From: Synaphobranchus kaupii
Lineage: Eukaryota > Chordata > Actinopteri > Anguilliformes > Synaphobranchidae
Length of the DNA stretch: 64,000 nucleotides
Assembly: GCA_029718625.1 (NCBI GenBank)
Contig: CM056380.1
Span: 110,800,302-110,864,301 of the forward strand
Direction of reading: 5' to 3'
Program-made: the position numbers and the translations under genes
The notes under the pieces: model-generated
Database searches by the model: none
Seen by the model: only the letters and a program-made list of their open reading frames with translations
What the model was told of the DNA's origin: nothing
Shown here: positions 1 through 11,472 of the stretch, piece after piece
How the letters are laid out: each line of letters begins with the position of its first letter
How positions within the stretch are numbered: the stretch's first letter is position 1

Positions 1-1
1 C

Positions 2-420
2 ACTCCTACCACACCTGTTAGCATCATAAAACACACTGCTCCCACAGCCAACAGCTTAACATCCACTGCATCAGTCACATCACCCAGCACTGGCACACAC
101 ACAGAACAAGTCTTTGATGCAGAAGCAATCATACTGTGTGATTCTAACGGGAAGTTTATTCGAGAGACTCTTGTTCCCAGGCATGAAAGCAAAAAAATAT
201 ATAGTGCCCAACTACAACCAAAGCTCTGGAGCTGCTATCTGGAGAGACACTGAACAAGGCAACATCCTCATTCACGACTGGACCAATAACCTTCACCCAC
301 GAAGAGGAGATGTGGCTGCCGCAAATGAAACAGGTGGCTGCCAAAGCATCAGAGAAATTCCGCAGTGCAAGGATCACCATGTCTAGCCTATACTACCACG
401 CGAGACGTCCCATTCCACAT
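2..420 (+). pseudogene. SGNH-hydrolase-like ORF1 remnant of a non-LTR retrotransposon
   Basis: Read across three + frames, this stretch gives a Thr/Ser/Pro-rich linker (2-100). A hydrophobic strand and CDSNGKFI (about 140-168) follow, resembling the GDSNGK block I of SGNH esterases. The motif LIHDWTNNL (about 271-297) sits where the family has a TGTND block III. A KASEKFRSARITMSSL segment (about 340-385) then precedes a strand normally ending in a 'PRRD.P' motif. At least two frameshifts and a stop interrupt the reading, so it is not functional. SGNH domains of this type occur in ORF1 proteins of several fish non-LTR elements, where they are thought to help the ribonucleoprotein. The window starts inside the element, so the 5' part is unseen. 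Which LINE family it belongs to is not certain. Confidence 0.55.
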
Positions 421-499
421 CATCCAGGCAATTAATGCAGAGCTATGGAGAGGCAGTGCAGATGAGACGATTTTGTCATTGTTTGAAATTCAGTGAGAT

Positions 500-3400
500 C
501 TGCCACAAACAAAGTTATGGGACTGCCTTTGTTACCTACCGGGAGAGAGGGACCTTAGACTGGAATTTTACTCAAATAAAATACAAGAAATGTCTTCTTC
601 AGTTATTTGCTCTGGGGAGATATTGACCGAAAGATGGCGAGGAAGAGGAGCTAAAATTAATAAATATAAAAATATAACAATAGGGAGAGTTTGTGCAATG
701 TCGTGTCAGGACTTGGGCGGTGGGGTGAGAAGAGGTGTTCCTGAGACGCCTTTCATGGTGAGTTTCAGCAATGAGACCTTTTACAAACACTGCTGAAAAT
801 CTTTCAAGGAGAGATGAAAGACAGAGTGAGAGAAAGAGAGTAGAGGTTTTCAGTCTCCCTTTAAAGACATGTCTCATTGTCCTGAACTTTGTCATTATAT
901 TGGCTTCTATGATTTATAAGCATCCATTTTAATACGTTTCGGAAACCTTCAAACAATGGATTCCCGTTACCAAATGCATTTTTACTTGATTGTATTTACA
1001 GCAACGGTGTTTACATTGCCTGTAGGCACTTCACATTACATAATTGCAAATAAAACAAGGCCATGTCATGATGAAAAACCAGTCATCATAAAAGAGGTTT
1101 TCCATGGCACTTGATGTTATGCCGTTATGTTTTTTTTTGTTAAATTATGCTTTTCCATGTGCATCACACAAAGATTGCGAGATAAATGGGCATCACATTC
1201 TACACCAAGTAAAGGCTCCACGTAGCAAAGTTACCAGCTAATTGATACAACCGGAACCCCGCTATCCGCTTTGAGACAGAGATGAACGCAATTTCAAATA
1301 TCGGCAAAACAGCAGCTAGCAACGTCCTATAATGGCAGAAAATATTTATTAGTGCACATGCAGTGTAGCGTTCTTGTAACCACAATGTTTTAGCGCATTT
1401 AACCATGGACATTACATTACCTCAGAAGCCAAATGCTTTCCTACTCATACCATTAACAACATGTATCAAAGATTAAAAGAAATACCTCTATAGGCTATGC
1501 ACATGCAGTCTCAAGCTCCACCACTCCGTCTATGGCGAGTTGGCGACCTACAATAAAATTATTTTCATCAGGCCTACTACATGGAACATGACGTGGGCTG
1601 CAAGTAACACAGAGCAAACTGCACGTACCTTGAAGTCAGACAGGAACAGGGAAGAACAAGAACCCAAACAGGTAAGGCATTTCCTTGTACCTATTTACTG
1701 CAGCCTATTTATAGGCATTCAGAAATGATTGATGTGTGTGTCAGCAAACCACATACCTGAATGCAATGTTAACCTAGCCTATTCGCTAGTTAGGGTGACC
1801 TGTACATCGTACCTGTTACACTTATTTGTCAGGACAGACACATTTCAAGAACCAAACAATTCAAATGATTAGAAGCTGGCTTGCTTGGTACCGTTTGAAA
1901 ACAGGAATACATACATGTCTAACCTGAGCAATTTTTAAGTGTTTAGTCAAACTGAGGGTGAGAATATTTTGAATGGGTAATAATTCAAGATTGTGACAAA
2001 ATGTGAAAATTAGTTTTATGGCCTTCTGATTTATTTTTGAATATAAACTACCTTTAGATTTAAGAGGAATTGCATTTATATTCCAATAAAATGTACAGCA
2101 CTTCATAATCAAATATACGTACCAACAACAAAATGATAATAATTCATACTTTGGATAAAGTAGTTTGCATATTTATTTCAAATTTCCATACAACGTACAA
2201 TAAACCAAACTTGTTTTCACAAACAAAGCTATAAATATGGTTAGAGCAGTCTTGGTTGGATTCCCTATTTGCTAGCCACAATGGCAGCAGTGAAGAATTG
2301 CTCAGCAAATGTATCTCACTCTTAGAGATTGTGTGAACAAAGTGATGTTGCAGTGCAACATATAATATATATATATAGCGATATATTTTTAATGTCTGCT
2401 GCCGTGCTGCATGATGGAATATAACTGGTTCTCAGTAGCAGATGTGCAGACAGCCATGATTTCATTTATTTTTCAAATGGTCAACGACTGGATGTACCAC
2501 AAATGCGGCTATTTGTGCTATGTGCAGCTTAGCTCATGCAATCAGGGAGATAACATGACAGTAATTTGCATCATGGCTTCTGCTCTTGACAGACATCACT
2601 GAGATACATTTTGCTGGATGGTTGACAGAAGCATATGAGTTTGATTTGTCCCTGGCATGCATGCCATAATGTCAGTGTGTCAATCTGTGAATCCGTGCAT
2701 AATTCCACCACAAGCTCAAGGCAATGGCAATGAGCAAAGTGTATCAAATCTAATTTCCAACTAAGTTGACAAACTCAAGCGAATCCATGAGGCTGCACTG
2801 GAAAATGAACAAACTCCATTGAATAAGCTCAACTGGCCAACATCTATTTCATTCAGGCTGCTGGGGAGTGCGTTGCACAGGGCTGTGATTTCTATTCCAT
2901 TAATTAACGAAACACAACATCCATTAAAAATACCAGCAATATAAAGTCATGGCGTGAACAAAGTTAACAGAGAGAGGCTAAAATACAATGTGTGAGATTT
3001 AACCTTATTGTCATAAGTCATGTTTTAACTGTGAGCCAAATATTGATTCTGATGTCATTGCGCTATCTTAATAAGGCAGATACATCTATATCAATACTTT
3101 CCATACTTTTTTATGTGATGACAAGCTCGGGAAGTTGTGTAAAAGAATCGATCGAAGCATGCTAAAACTGTAGCCGTGCAGAATTTCGTGTTTATTTTCC
3201 CTTCTTTTCCATTCTATCACTTTTTTTAAATGCTTCGGAGTGTGGCTCTTGCTCGCACATCCTCTTGGCCCTGGCTTTTTTATTGCCCAGTCTCCACAAA
3301 CTCCTAAAAAAAAGCAGTACTCGGGAATAATTGCTTGACAGCTTGAATAAAAGCAGTAAAACTTTAACTTAGCGCACGTAATGCCATTCAGAAGGAACTA

Positions 3401-3952
3401 AAAGCTTTTGACCATGTTTCCCCCCTGGGTCATGCCTGGACCCACTTTCATAGTAAAGGTATGCCCTTGTACACTCCACAAAAAGGGTCTAACCATTCTA
3501 CACACTACTGCCACTATAATTACTACAACAAAAAATACTATACAAGACTATCATAGTACTATAGATATAGTATGCATCTGCTACTACATGGACTGGTTTG
3601 GAACATCCTTGATATTATAACCACAATACTTCTGACTCATACACTTTAATTTGGTACGTGATTGATTGTTAATAGCAAACAACTCTGGGCAGAAATTAAT
3701 TGCTTCCTATTTTAGCTAACATCTGCCTTGTCATTTTGTTTTCATAACAAACACACAGGGAAAAAAAGAACAATCATCATCTAAAGTTTTCTGGCATTTC
3801 AGATCCTCTGGCAGCAAGTAGCCTACAGAAGCTGAAAATGTAATCAATACCATTAATAATTAACAAACTCTCAAGCAAGAAAAAAAAATCAGGTAAAAAA
3901 TGTGAATTTTGGGGGGCCAAATGAAATGAATCCCTCAGAACTCCTCAGCAAG

Positions 3953-3953
<1 letters not shown>
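500..3953. other. AT-rich non-coding DNA, nothing recognised
   Basis: I see no exon-like open frame, RNA gene or recognisable repeat family here. Open frames are short (under 100 codons) and show no known motif. A short TA-rich run lies near 2362-2382. The segment is taken as intergenic DNA upstream of plpp4. Confidence 0.5.
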
Positions 3954-4005
<52 letters not shown>

Positions 4006-4097
4006 TGTGTGGTGTGTGTGTGTGTGTGTGGTGTGTGAGAGAGAGAAAAGAGAGAGAGAGAAAAAGAGAGAGAGAGAGAGATAGAGAACGAGAGAGT
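3954..4097. repeat. Compound microsatellite (GT)n then (GA)n
   Basis: About 80 bases of GT repeat, broken by a few GGTG interruptions, pass directly into about 60 bases of GA repeat. The open frames across it (Cys-Val or His-Thr repeats) are artefacts of the repeat. Confidence 0.95.
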
Positions 4098-4192
4098 CTT
4101 GTGTTGTTCTTCTGTTGCTGTTGCACAAAGGAATGGGCTATACAGCATTATGTCCTTGCTTTCATCTTCCATTTTCTACTTTGTTAGGAAGA

Positions 4193-4370
4193 GAATGGAT
4201 GCACTCCAAAAAATACTTATATGTTATTTTTATTTTCATTATCTCTCAATACAGAGCTGGCTAGTACACAAATGCTCAACGTTTCTGCCTCAGCCTTTGT
4301 CAAGAGCTTGTGTATTGAGAGATAATGAAATAAAAATAACATATAAGTATTTTTTGGAGTGCATCCATTC
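4193..4370 (-). mobile_element. 178-bp inverted-repeat element with a hammerhead-like loop
   Basis: Two arms of about 66 bp (4193-4258 and 4306-4370) are reverse complements with only a few differences, and both begin with GAATGGATGCACTCC. The roughly 47-bp loop, read on the minus strand, contains CTTGACAAAGGCTGAGGC followed by AGAAACGTT. This resembles a decayed hammerhead core: CUGANGA, stem II, GAAA. A second element with the same size and plan lies at 11177-11359. No protein is encoded. Confidence 0.6.
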
Positions 4371-4984
4371 TGTTCTTAATTTGAATTCCTCCTTTTTTGG
4401 ATTTTGCACCCAGTAAGCTTTTTTGCCCTTTTTCCACTTTAACAGATTTTGATCTGCTGCGGGGACTTTGTCAGTCTTATTTTTTACTTTGTTGACAGGT
4501 TGACCGTCTCTTGTTAGCACCATTAAAAAGCTTCCAGTAATGTGATACCAGTTTGATTCCCCCAACACTGGATGCATCACCAGCAAAAATTTAGCTGGGT
4601 GATTTTTCCTCCAAATTGCTTCGGTATTGTCACGGTCCTCCAGGTTTACGGTAATGAAGGAGTGCAAATGAAACGTTACTCAGAACATTCTGGAACGCTC
4701 TGTGAGTTCCACGGGGAGGGTTTGATTGATATGGCTTCACGTGGACCAAGCAGAGAAACATCTGTCAGAAAATTAGCCTGCACCATTTTCATGATGCTCC
4801 ACTGTTCACATGAGAGCTAAATGATCAGATCAATGGGACATGGATTTGGAGAAGACAGAGGAACTGAGTATTGAGTGGGTGGGCGTTGAGCTAGGCTTGG
4901 AGTTGGATATGGGGATGAGAGAATGACAAACTGGAGATGGTAGATGGAGCAGAAGTTGCTATGGAGCAGGAGAAGCTATAACAA

Positions 4985-5536
4985 ATAATTATTTTTAACA
5001 AAACCATGTGTGCCACAATTATTGGCACCCCTGCATTTATATATAGTTTAAAGTAATAATTTTTAATATTTGGTCTCATATCCTTTGCATGCCATGACTT
5101 CCTGATGTCTGTAAAGTCAACCAACAACATCAAAAGACTCTTGATATCTTATTTTTCCATAGAGGTCAATACTAAACTTGTCAGGAGAAACAACCCTTAA
5201 AGTGATCCATCCATATCTACTGCATATCTGGCAGCAGAGTGATGGTTTGAGGCTTTGATACCACAGACCCTTGATGACTTAAAGCCATTTTACCAACCAT
5301 GTATTCCATACTGTTTCAGCATAATTTACAGCTAAATCTAGTCCCACCCCCCAATTCCCATAGAGATCCATTCAAATGCAGAGACGTTATATTATCACAT
5401 GTAAGAGTACCAGAAAATAATATATCAAGAGTCTTTTGATGTTGTTGGGTCACAGACATCAGGAAGTCATAGCATGCAAAGGATATGCGACCAAATATAA
5501 AAAATTATTATTCTATATATAAATGCAGGGGTGCAT
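4985..5536. mobile_element. Non-autonomous Tc1/mariner-like inverted-repeat element, right end truncated
   Basis: The left arm (about 5011-5155) and right arm (about 5400-5536) are reverse complements over about 125 bp, sharing GCACCCCTGCATTTATATA and CATCAAAAGACTCTTGATAT. The left end carries TGTGCCACAATTATTGGC, typical of fish Tc1-type terminal repeats. The middle 250 bp holds no transposase frame. The right arm stops at GGGGTGCA and lacks the outer bases present on the left, exactly where the LINE's 5' sequence begins. Confidence 0.65.
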
Positions 5537-5660
5537 TTTCCTGCTGGAAGCGGGTAGCTAACACGCTATATTGCTAACTAGCCTAACTAGGCACTGTGAA
5601 ACCTTGCGTTTTCTAACTAGCTAGCCTACCATTTGTTGCTAGTTGTAAGAAGCAGCACTA

Positions 5661-6835
5661 TGCCTCCGCTCAACCTCTCCACCCGGATGCAACAGCTGCC
5701 TCCACCTATGTCAGAGGATCGCTGAGCTGGAGGGGCGAATTTCAACCCTGCACCAGATCAAGGACAATGAGCAGCACATTGACTCGATGGTTGCCCTTAG
5801 CGACATCTAGGCTGGCTGGAAATGACACTCTCGCCTGGCGTGGCACTACCACCATCGGAGAGCCGGTAATTGTGAAAGCTCCACCAGTCCCCCTTGAAGA
5901 TCCCTGGCCCAGCCTGGGGCTAAACCAAAGAACCTGTACTGCTCCACTCCCACTGCCTCAGAGCCCTGGGTTGTTGTTTGGGGAAATAAGCATCGCAGAA
6001 GGCGTTCCACTGGGGCCTGGACCACCACCTCACGAGGACAGTGAAAAGGCAGACAGTCACCGCCTCTCACTCCTGTAGAAGTCCTTCACCTTAGCAATAA
6101 GTTCCATGCTCTGGAGCAGTTACATACATCCCAGCCCACCCAGCCTGCACCTCCTTCTGGTCTTCCTGATGCCTCAGCTGCCCCTCCAGTGCCCAGCCCC
6201 ACTACTGCAGCCCCTGTCGTCCCTGCTCCTGCCCCGGTGTCTACTGTCCCTGTGTCTGCTGCTCCAGCTGTGCCTACATCCAGCCCATACACAACCAGAT
6301 CCCGGCATCCTCAGTCCCAGCAGACCCTACAGATCCCGCAATCCACCTGGTTCATCTCAGCCAGACCACCCTCACCCCATTGACCACCCCGCTCCCATCG
6401 GGATCTCCATCGTGGGGGATATTAGAGTGACCTACTGTTTTCCTGGAGCCTGTGTGTCAGACATCCTGGAACAGCTACCCACAGCACTACAACACCACCC
6501 GGAGTGCACCAGGATCATTATGCATGAGATGCTAAAGAGGATTTCAGACATCTCCTGGCTACACTCTGTCCACAGGTAAAATAATCCTGATTTCTGGTCC
6601 AATTCCAACCTTGGATGTGGCCCTGGCTGCTTCACCAGGCTTTCTCTCTCTCCACAACTGGCTCAAGGCAGAATGCACAACCTTGGAATCCTCTTCATTG
6701 ACAATTTCGACCTCTTCTGGAACCGTAGTGAATACTATAAGAGAGATGGACTCCATCCAAACCGCACTGGTGCACGCTTTCTCTCTGCAAACATGGACCT
6801 TGCCCTACACACTGTCATAGTTCACTGAGGAAGTC
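5661..6835 (+). pseudogene. LINE ORF1 remnant: coiled coil, basic patch, P/S/T linker and SGNH/esterase domain
   Basis: A start with MPPLNLSTRMQQLPP is at 5661. A shifted frame then reads IAELEGRISTLHQIKDNEQ (about 5720-5780), a short coiled coil. PWVVVWGNKHRRRRST follows near 5965-6015, then a long Pro/Ser/Thr/Ala-rich linker (6110-6390). The esterase-like part reads ISIVGDIRVTYCFPG near 6400-6450. Near 6690-6810 it reads LFIDNFDLFWNRSEYY, then DGLHPNRTGARFLS; the DGLHPN stretch matches the Asp-x-x-His block V of SGNH hydrolases. The block I Ser has been lost in a short deletion (VGDI in place of VGDS) and block III is not recognisable, so catalysis would be impossible even without the frameshifts. 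Confidence 0.7.
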
Positions 6836-7027
6836 CATGCCCCCACAAGGTAATCACATCACCCATGCCAATAGAACAAAGTCAATTAAATCAATTACCT
6901 TGTGTGGTTACTATTGTCTGTCATGATCACTGCAAGGGGCCTGGGCAACTAAACAAATACTCCCTGACCTCTTCCAGTCTGTTTTCAGTCTAATTTCATC
7001 CCAGTTAACATTCGCAACAGGCAACAT

Positions 7028-8286
7028 GTGAGATCCACTGACCATCAGTTAAACTGTACTACTTGTGGTATAACTGCAAATATTCTGATCTCCATCCCAT
7101 TAAATGTTCCACGTCCTGCACTAAGAAAGACTGGATGGGAAAAAATGGATATGGCACTTCTCAATGTTCGATCACTAAGCAATAAGACTTTTTTTATTAA
7201 CAAACTCCTATCTGAACATAAACTTGACTGCATGTTTTTAACAGAGACTTGGTTAAATAGCGACGGACCTGCTGTTCTTATTGAGACATCCCCTCCATGC
7301 TATAGCTTTGAGCATTCTACAAGGCATGGTAAAAAAGGCGGTGGGACCGCCTCTATATTTGCTGACGCCCTAAACTGTAGAAATATCCCTATAGGTGATT
7401 TTTTCTCTTTTGAACATCATGCTATACTGTTAAAATCCCAACCACCTGTACTTGTTATAACAATATATAGACCCCCCAAACAGTGTCCTATTTTTTTAGA
7501 TGACTTCACCGAAATGTTGTCTATCGTCAGTACCAATTATGACAACATTATGGTCATAGGTGATTTTAATCTACATGTGGATAATGTGGCCAACTCTAAA
7601 GCCGCTGAGTTCCTAAATGTGTTGAGCTCTATGGATATTATTCAACATGTTAATGGGCCAACCATGGTCACAAGTTTGATCTAATTATCACTCATGGTCT
7701 AAGGATTGATATATCCTCTGTAATTGACTTGGCAATCTCAGACCACTACTGTATTTTTTTATCTGCATTGTTATCATCATCTAGCTCTGTTACTGAGCGG
7801 GTTAGGAAACGTTATCTTACCTCTGAAGTTGCAGACAATTTCATAAATCATTTTAATAACATACCCCCAGAGATCCTTCCTTTCTCTTGTGATGATTTAG
7901 TCAACAATTTTAATAATAAGCTGAAGACTACCATTGACGCTATAGCACCAGCCAAACTTAAGAAGATTCAATCTAAACAGAAACCACCACAGAGAACTGG
8001 GGATATTATTAATTTAAAGAAAAACTGTAGAAAAGCTGAGCGTCAATGGAGAAAAACTAAGCTGCAAGTCCATTGTGACATTTTTAAAGAACACCTCACT
8101 ATCTTCAACAAAGCAATTAGAAATGCAAGACAAGCTCATTTCTCAAAGCTGATTTCTAAAAATCATAATAATCCCAGAAAGCTTTTCTCAACTATTGACA
8201 GCCTCATAAATCCAGCTCCAAAAAAGCACTCATCAACTCAACTTCAAAATGTGAAGAGTTTGCAGCATTTTTCAGAGACAAGATAA
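7028..8286 (+). pseudogene. LINE ORF2 N-terminal part: AP-type endonuclease and linker
   Basis: Two frames together give an exonuclease-endonuclease-phosphatase fold. LNVRSLSNK carries the early Asn, FLTETWLNSDG the metal-binding Glu, IYRPP the central motif and VIGDFNLHVD the Asp/Asn pair; AISDHYCIFL carries the final Asp-His. A single frameshift near 7670 splits the domain, so a stop interrupts it at 7682 and reading resumes in the frame open from 7729. The remaining 150 codons to 8286 are the Lys/Arg-rich linker seen between endonuclease and reverse transcriptase in L2/CR1 elements. In an active element this enzyme nicks target DNA to prime reverse transcription. Confidence 0.8.
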
Positions 8287-8287
8287 C

Positions 8288-9929
8288 AAAGATCAGGTTG
8301 GATTTAAACCATGTTATACAGAATGTGCGTGAGCCCCTGCCTTTGGACATTTCCCCTCTGCCTAAGACTGCTATGGATGATTTTGCTGCTGTTGATAAAG
8401 AAATGCCCAGGAAGAAAGTAATGCAACTAAAACCCTCCACTTGCTCACTTGACCCCACCACCTTTTTTAAGTGTTCAATTGTCTAAAAGATGAAGTGCTA
8501 ACGATTGTAAATCACTCCCTGCTGACTGGTATTTTCCCCCTGACACTGAAAACTGCTATTTTGAAACTTCTCCTTAAGAAAAGTAACCTGGGTCCTTTAG
8601 TGCTAAACAATGTCAGGCCAATTTCAAACTTTTCTTTTTTAAGTTAAATTCTTGAGAAACTAGTATTTAAACAGCTAAGTGATTACCTAAATTTCAGCTG
8701 TATATTTGAGAAGTTTCAATCTGGCTTTTTGTCCTCACCACAGCACTGAGACAGCGCTAGTTAAAGTTGTAAATGATCTGAGAATGAACATGGACGACAA
8801 GAAACTGTCAATATTAGTACTTTTAGACTTAAGCGCTGCTTTTGATATAGTCGAACATTAAATCCTTATTAACAGACTACAGAAGTATGTTAGCCTTTCT
8901 GGGTCAGTTTTAGATTGGTTTAGGACTTATCTGTCCGGCAGAGACTATTTTGTCTCCCTGGGTGACCACTCCTCGGCTAACACTAGCATAACATGTGGGG
9001 TTCCTCAAGGCTCCATTCTGGGACCTGTGTTGTTCAGTCTCTATATGCTGCCACTGGGAAACATCATCAGAGAACACGGGATTCATTTTCATAGCTATAC
9101 CGATGATACAAAACTGTACATCTCTTTATCACCCAATGACATCAGCCCTATTGATAAACTGGTTCAATGCATTCATCATAACAACTTGTGGATGTCACAT
9201 AATTTCTTGCAATTGAACAAAGATAAGACAGTGGTTTTAATTATCGGAGTAAAGGTCCAGAGAGAGATACTGTGCACTAACTTAAAATCCCTGGCACAAA
9301 ATGCCAAGCCCCTAGCAAAAAATCTTGGCGTGCTTCTAGACCCTGATTTGAATTTTGAATCTCACATCAGAAATCTCACTAAAACCGTATTTTATTACCT
9401 TAGACATATTGCTAAAGTGCAACCGTTTCTCTCACAGGCAGATACTGAGAGACTTGTGCATGCTTTTATCATTAGCAGGCTTGATTACTGCAATGCTCTC
9501 CTTTCTGGTCTACCTAAGAAAGCTATAAAAAAGCTACAGATCATTCAGAATGCAGCAGCACGTGTACTGACTAAGACCAGAAGGAGAGCACACCTTTCAC
9601 CTGTCCTAAAGTCCCTTCATTGGTTGCCTGTCAGTTTTAGAATAGATTTTAAGATCCTTTGATTGATGTTCAAATCTCTTAATGGACTAGCACCTGAATA
9701 CTTGTCAGACATGCTTTTAATGTATGCTCCCTCTAGATCACTCAGGTCCTCTGGCACTGGCCTTTTAGTTGTTCCCTGTGTGAGGACAAAGAAGTACGGG
9801 GAGGCGGCATTCAGTGTCTATGGTCCTTGCCTCTGGAACAGCCTGCCAGAGGAGCTGAGGGCATCACAATCTGTAAACACCTTTAAAGGAAATCTTAAGA
9901 CATACATTTTTAGCTTAGCATTTTCTTAA
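8288..9929 (+). pseudogene. LINE ORF2 C-terminal part: reverse transcriptase and C-terminal domain
   Basis: After a poorly preserved stretch with many stops (8485-8750), the palm domain is readable. Motif A is [13 protein letters not shown] (about 8822-8858), followed at once by an in-frame TAA at 8859-8861. The motif B region is GVPQGSILGP (about 8997-9026). Motif C is YTDD (9096-9107) in place of the usual YADD. A conserved C-terminal region follows (9260-9929) with SRLDYCNALLSGLPKKA, LHWLPVSFRIDFKIL and LWNSLPEELR. A TGA at about 9661 separates the last two blocks. The enzyme is dead. Confidence 0.85.
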
Positions 9930-10140
9930 TCTATTTTATTTTTATTTTATCTACCATCTTCTACCGTGCTACACTAGTCTCTCTGTTTTACCATGTCTCT
10001 TATTTTCTATATTATAATTTCCTTATATTACCGTTTATTTTCACTGTATTGTTGTATTGTCATTGTATTGTTAAGCACCTTGTATTGCAATTTTGCACGA
10101 AAGGCGCTATATAAATAAAGTTTGATTTGATTTGATTTGA

Positions 10141-10320
10141 TCCATCTGAAAAGGGGTAAGCTGTGGCCATAAAAGGATGCACATGGTCAGCAACAATGCT
10201 TAGGTATGCTGTGACATTCAAATGATGCTCATGTGCTACATGATAATAGGAATTATCCCACAATGGACTATTATGACTGGAGGTTATTGTCATGTCAATG
10301 CAGTTAGTTCCTTGCATGTT
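10141..10320 (-). pseudogene. Tc1-like transposase fragment, central part, left piece
   Basis: The minus strand reads HHLNVTAYLSIVADHVHPFM then ATAYPFSDG, the stretch that follows the second catalytic region of a common teleost Tc1-like transposase. It ends abruptly at 10141, where the LINE tail begins. The piece that should directly precede it lies 1.25 kb to the right (11575-12606), so the transposase gene was split by an insertion. Confidence 0.75.
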
Positions 10321-11176
10321 CCTTTGTAGGGCCCCTGACTTGTGGGGGATGGGGGAGGGGCTTGCCTAGTGCCTTGTAAAAAGAAAAAACAGTAGCACTC
10401 AATCCATACACCATAGAATATAGGCTAATAATAGACCAATTTCATGTTTGTAAACAAAAGTAAATGCTCACGCCATCCTGGGAAAAAGTCCGCCATATAG
10501 GATATCACAATCAATATGACGGACTTGATCATCAATGATTTAACGTAAAACCATAGACGCTGGAAGTAGGGGTGCTGAGGGTGCTGCAGCACCCTCTCTA
10601 AACGATTGCTACAATATATTAAATCTGTATGCAATAAATTTAATAGGCTACCAAAGGTAGTATAAATACAGGGAAATAGTTGAATGTTGAATAGTTGAAC
10701 TGTATCAATGATACAAAACAACTTTTACAAAAAAATCTCCGTTGAGTTATAGCAAACGATGCCATTGCGATTTTCAGCACCCTGAGTTCAAAACATCTTC
10801 CTGCGCCTATGTGTAAAACCATACAAAATATAGCTGGCATTATTACAACTTTGACCCAGCGTATCTAGCTGCATTTAGATTATTAAATGAGCACAAGCTA
10901 ACCGTTATAAATGAGTGCAAGCTAAGCATCGTAAACTGTCACTGTTTGAGTGGCAAGTTGATAACTTAATTTTTAATGTGAGTCCGTCTGAATACTGGAC
11001 AGGTTGCACAGGTAGGATGCAAAACATTAACAAAGAAGGAGCAGCTGCTTGGCAATGATAGTTTATATCATCTCTTGAAAGTGTAACTTAATTATTTTGT
11101 TAATGGCAACTTTTGGCTGTGACACTGCGGTACTTCAGGGTTGTGCTGGTGTTTCAAAACAGTTCAAAGATGAAAA

Positions 11177-11359
11177 AGGAAAACCAGCACTCCCAAATGC
11201 CTTCTTTATTGTTTTAGATATAGGCAGTGTGTTGGTTTGAACCTATCGGCTTCATCACCCATTGATGAAGGCTTTGTAGTCAAAACATTCAAACAGACAT
11301 GCTGCCTACTGTATCTAAAATAAATAATAAGATTTTTGTTAGTGAGCGCTGATTTTCCC
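11177..11359 (+). mobile_element. 183-bp inverted-repeat element with a hammerhead-like loop
   Basis: The left arm (about 11177-11242) and right arm (about 11287-11359) pair over most of their length: GGAAAACCAGCACTC against GAGCGCTGATTTTCC, and GATATAGGCAG against CTGCCTACTGTATC. The loop reads TTGATGAAGGCTTTGTAGTC followed by AAAACATTC. This matches a hammerhead core in which CpG positions of CCGAAACG have become TCAAAACA. Stem II can still form (G-C, G-U, C-G). TTCATCACCCATTGATGAA within the loop is a competing 7-bp hairpin. Size and plan match the element at 4193-4370. Confidence 0.55.
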
Positions 11360-11472
11360 ATGTTTATATTATATATAGCAAGGCTATTGATAGCAGCAGT
11401 TAAGGTCTTTTAATGCATCATCACTATTATCTCCTGCTCATTTAGCCACATTTTATTTGCCCCATTTTTCAC

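Larger units (their letters stand above)
5537..10140 (+). mobile_element. L2-like LINE, nearly full length, inactivated
   Basis: This 4.6 kb unit holds, in order, a 5' leader, an ORF1 with an esterase-type domain, an apurinic-type endonuclease, a reverse transcriptase, a C-terminal domain and a 3' UTR. The 3' UTR ends in GGCGCTATATAAATAAAG and a short run of TTTGA repeats (10117-10140), the usual 3' signature of teleost L2-type elements. Frameshifts and stops in both ORFs make it inactive. The left neighbour is a Tc1-like element and the right neighbour a different Tc1 transposase, each truncated at the junction. L2 is inferred from motif wording; the precise clade would need a tree. Confidence 0.85.
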
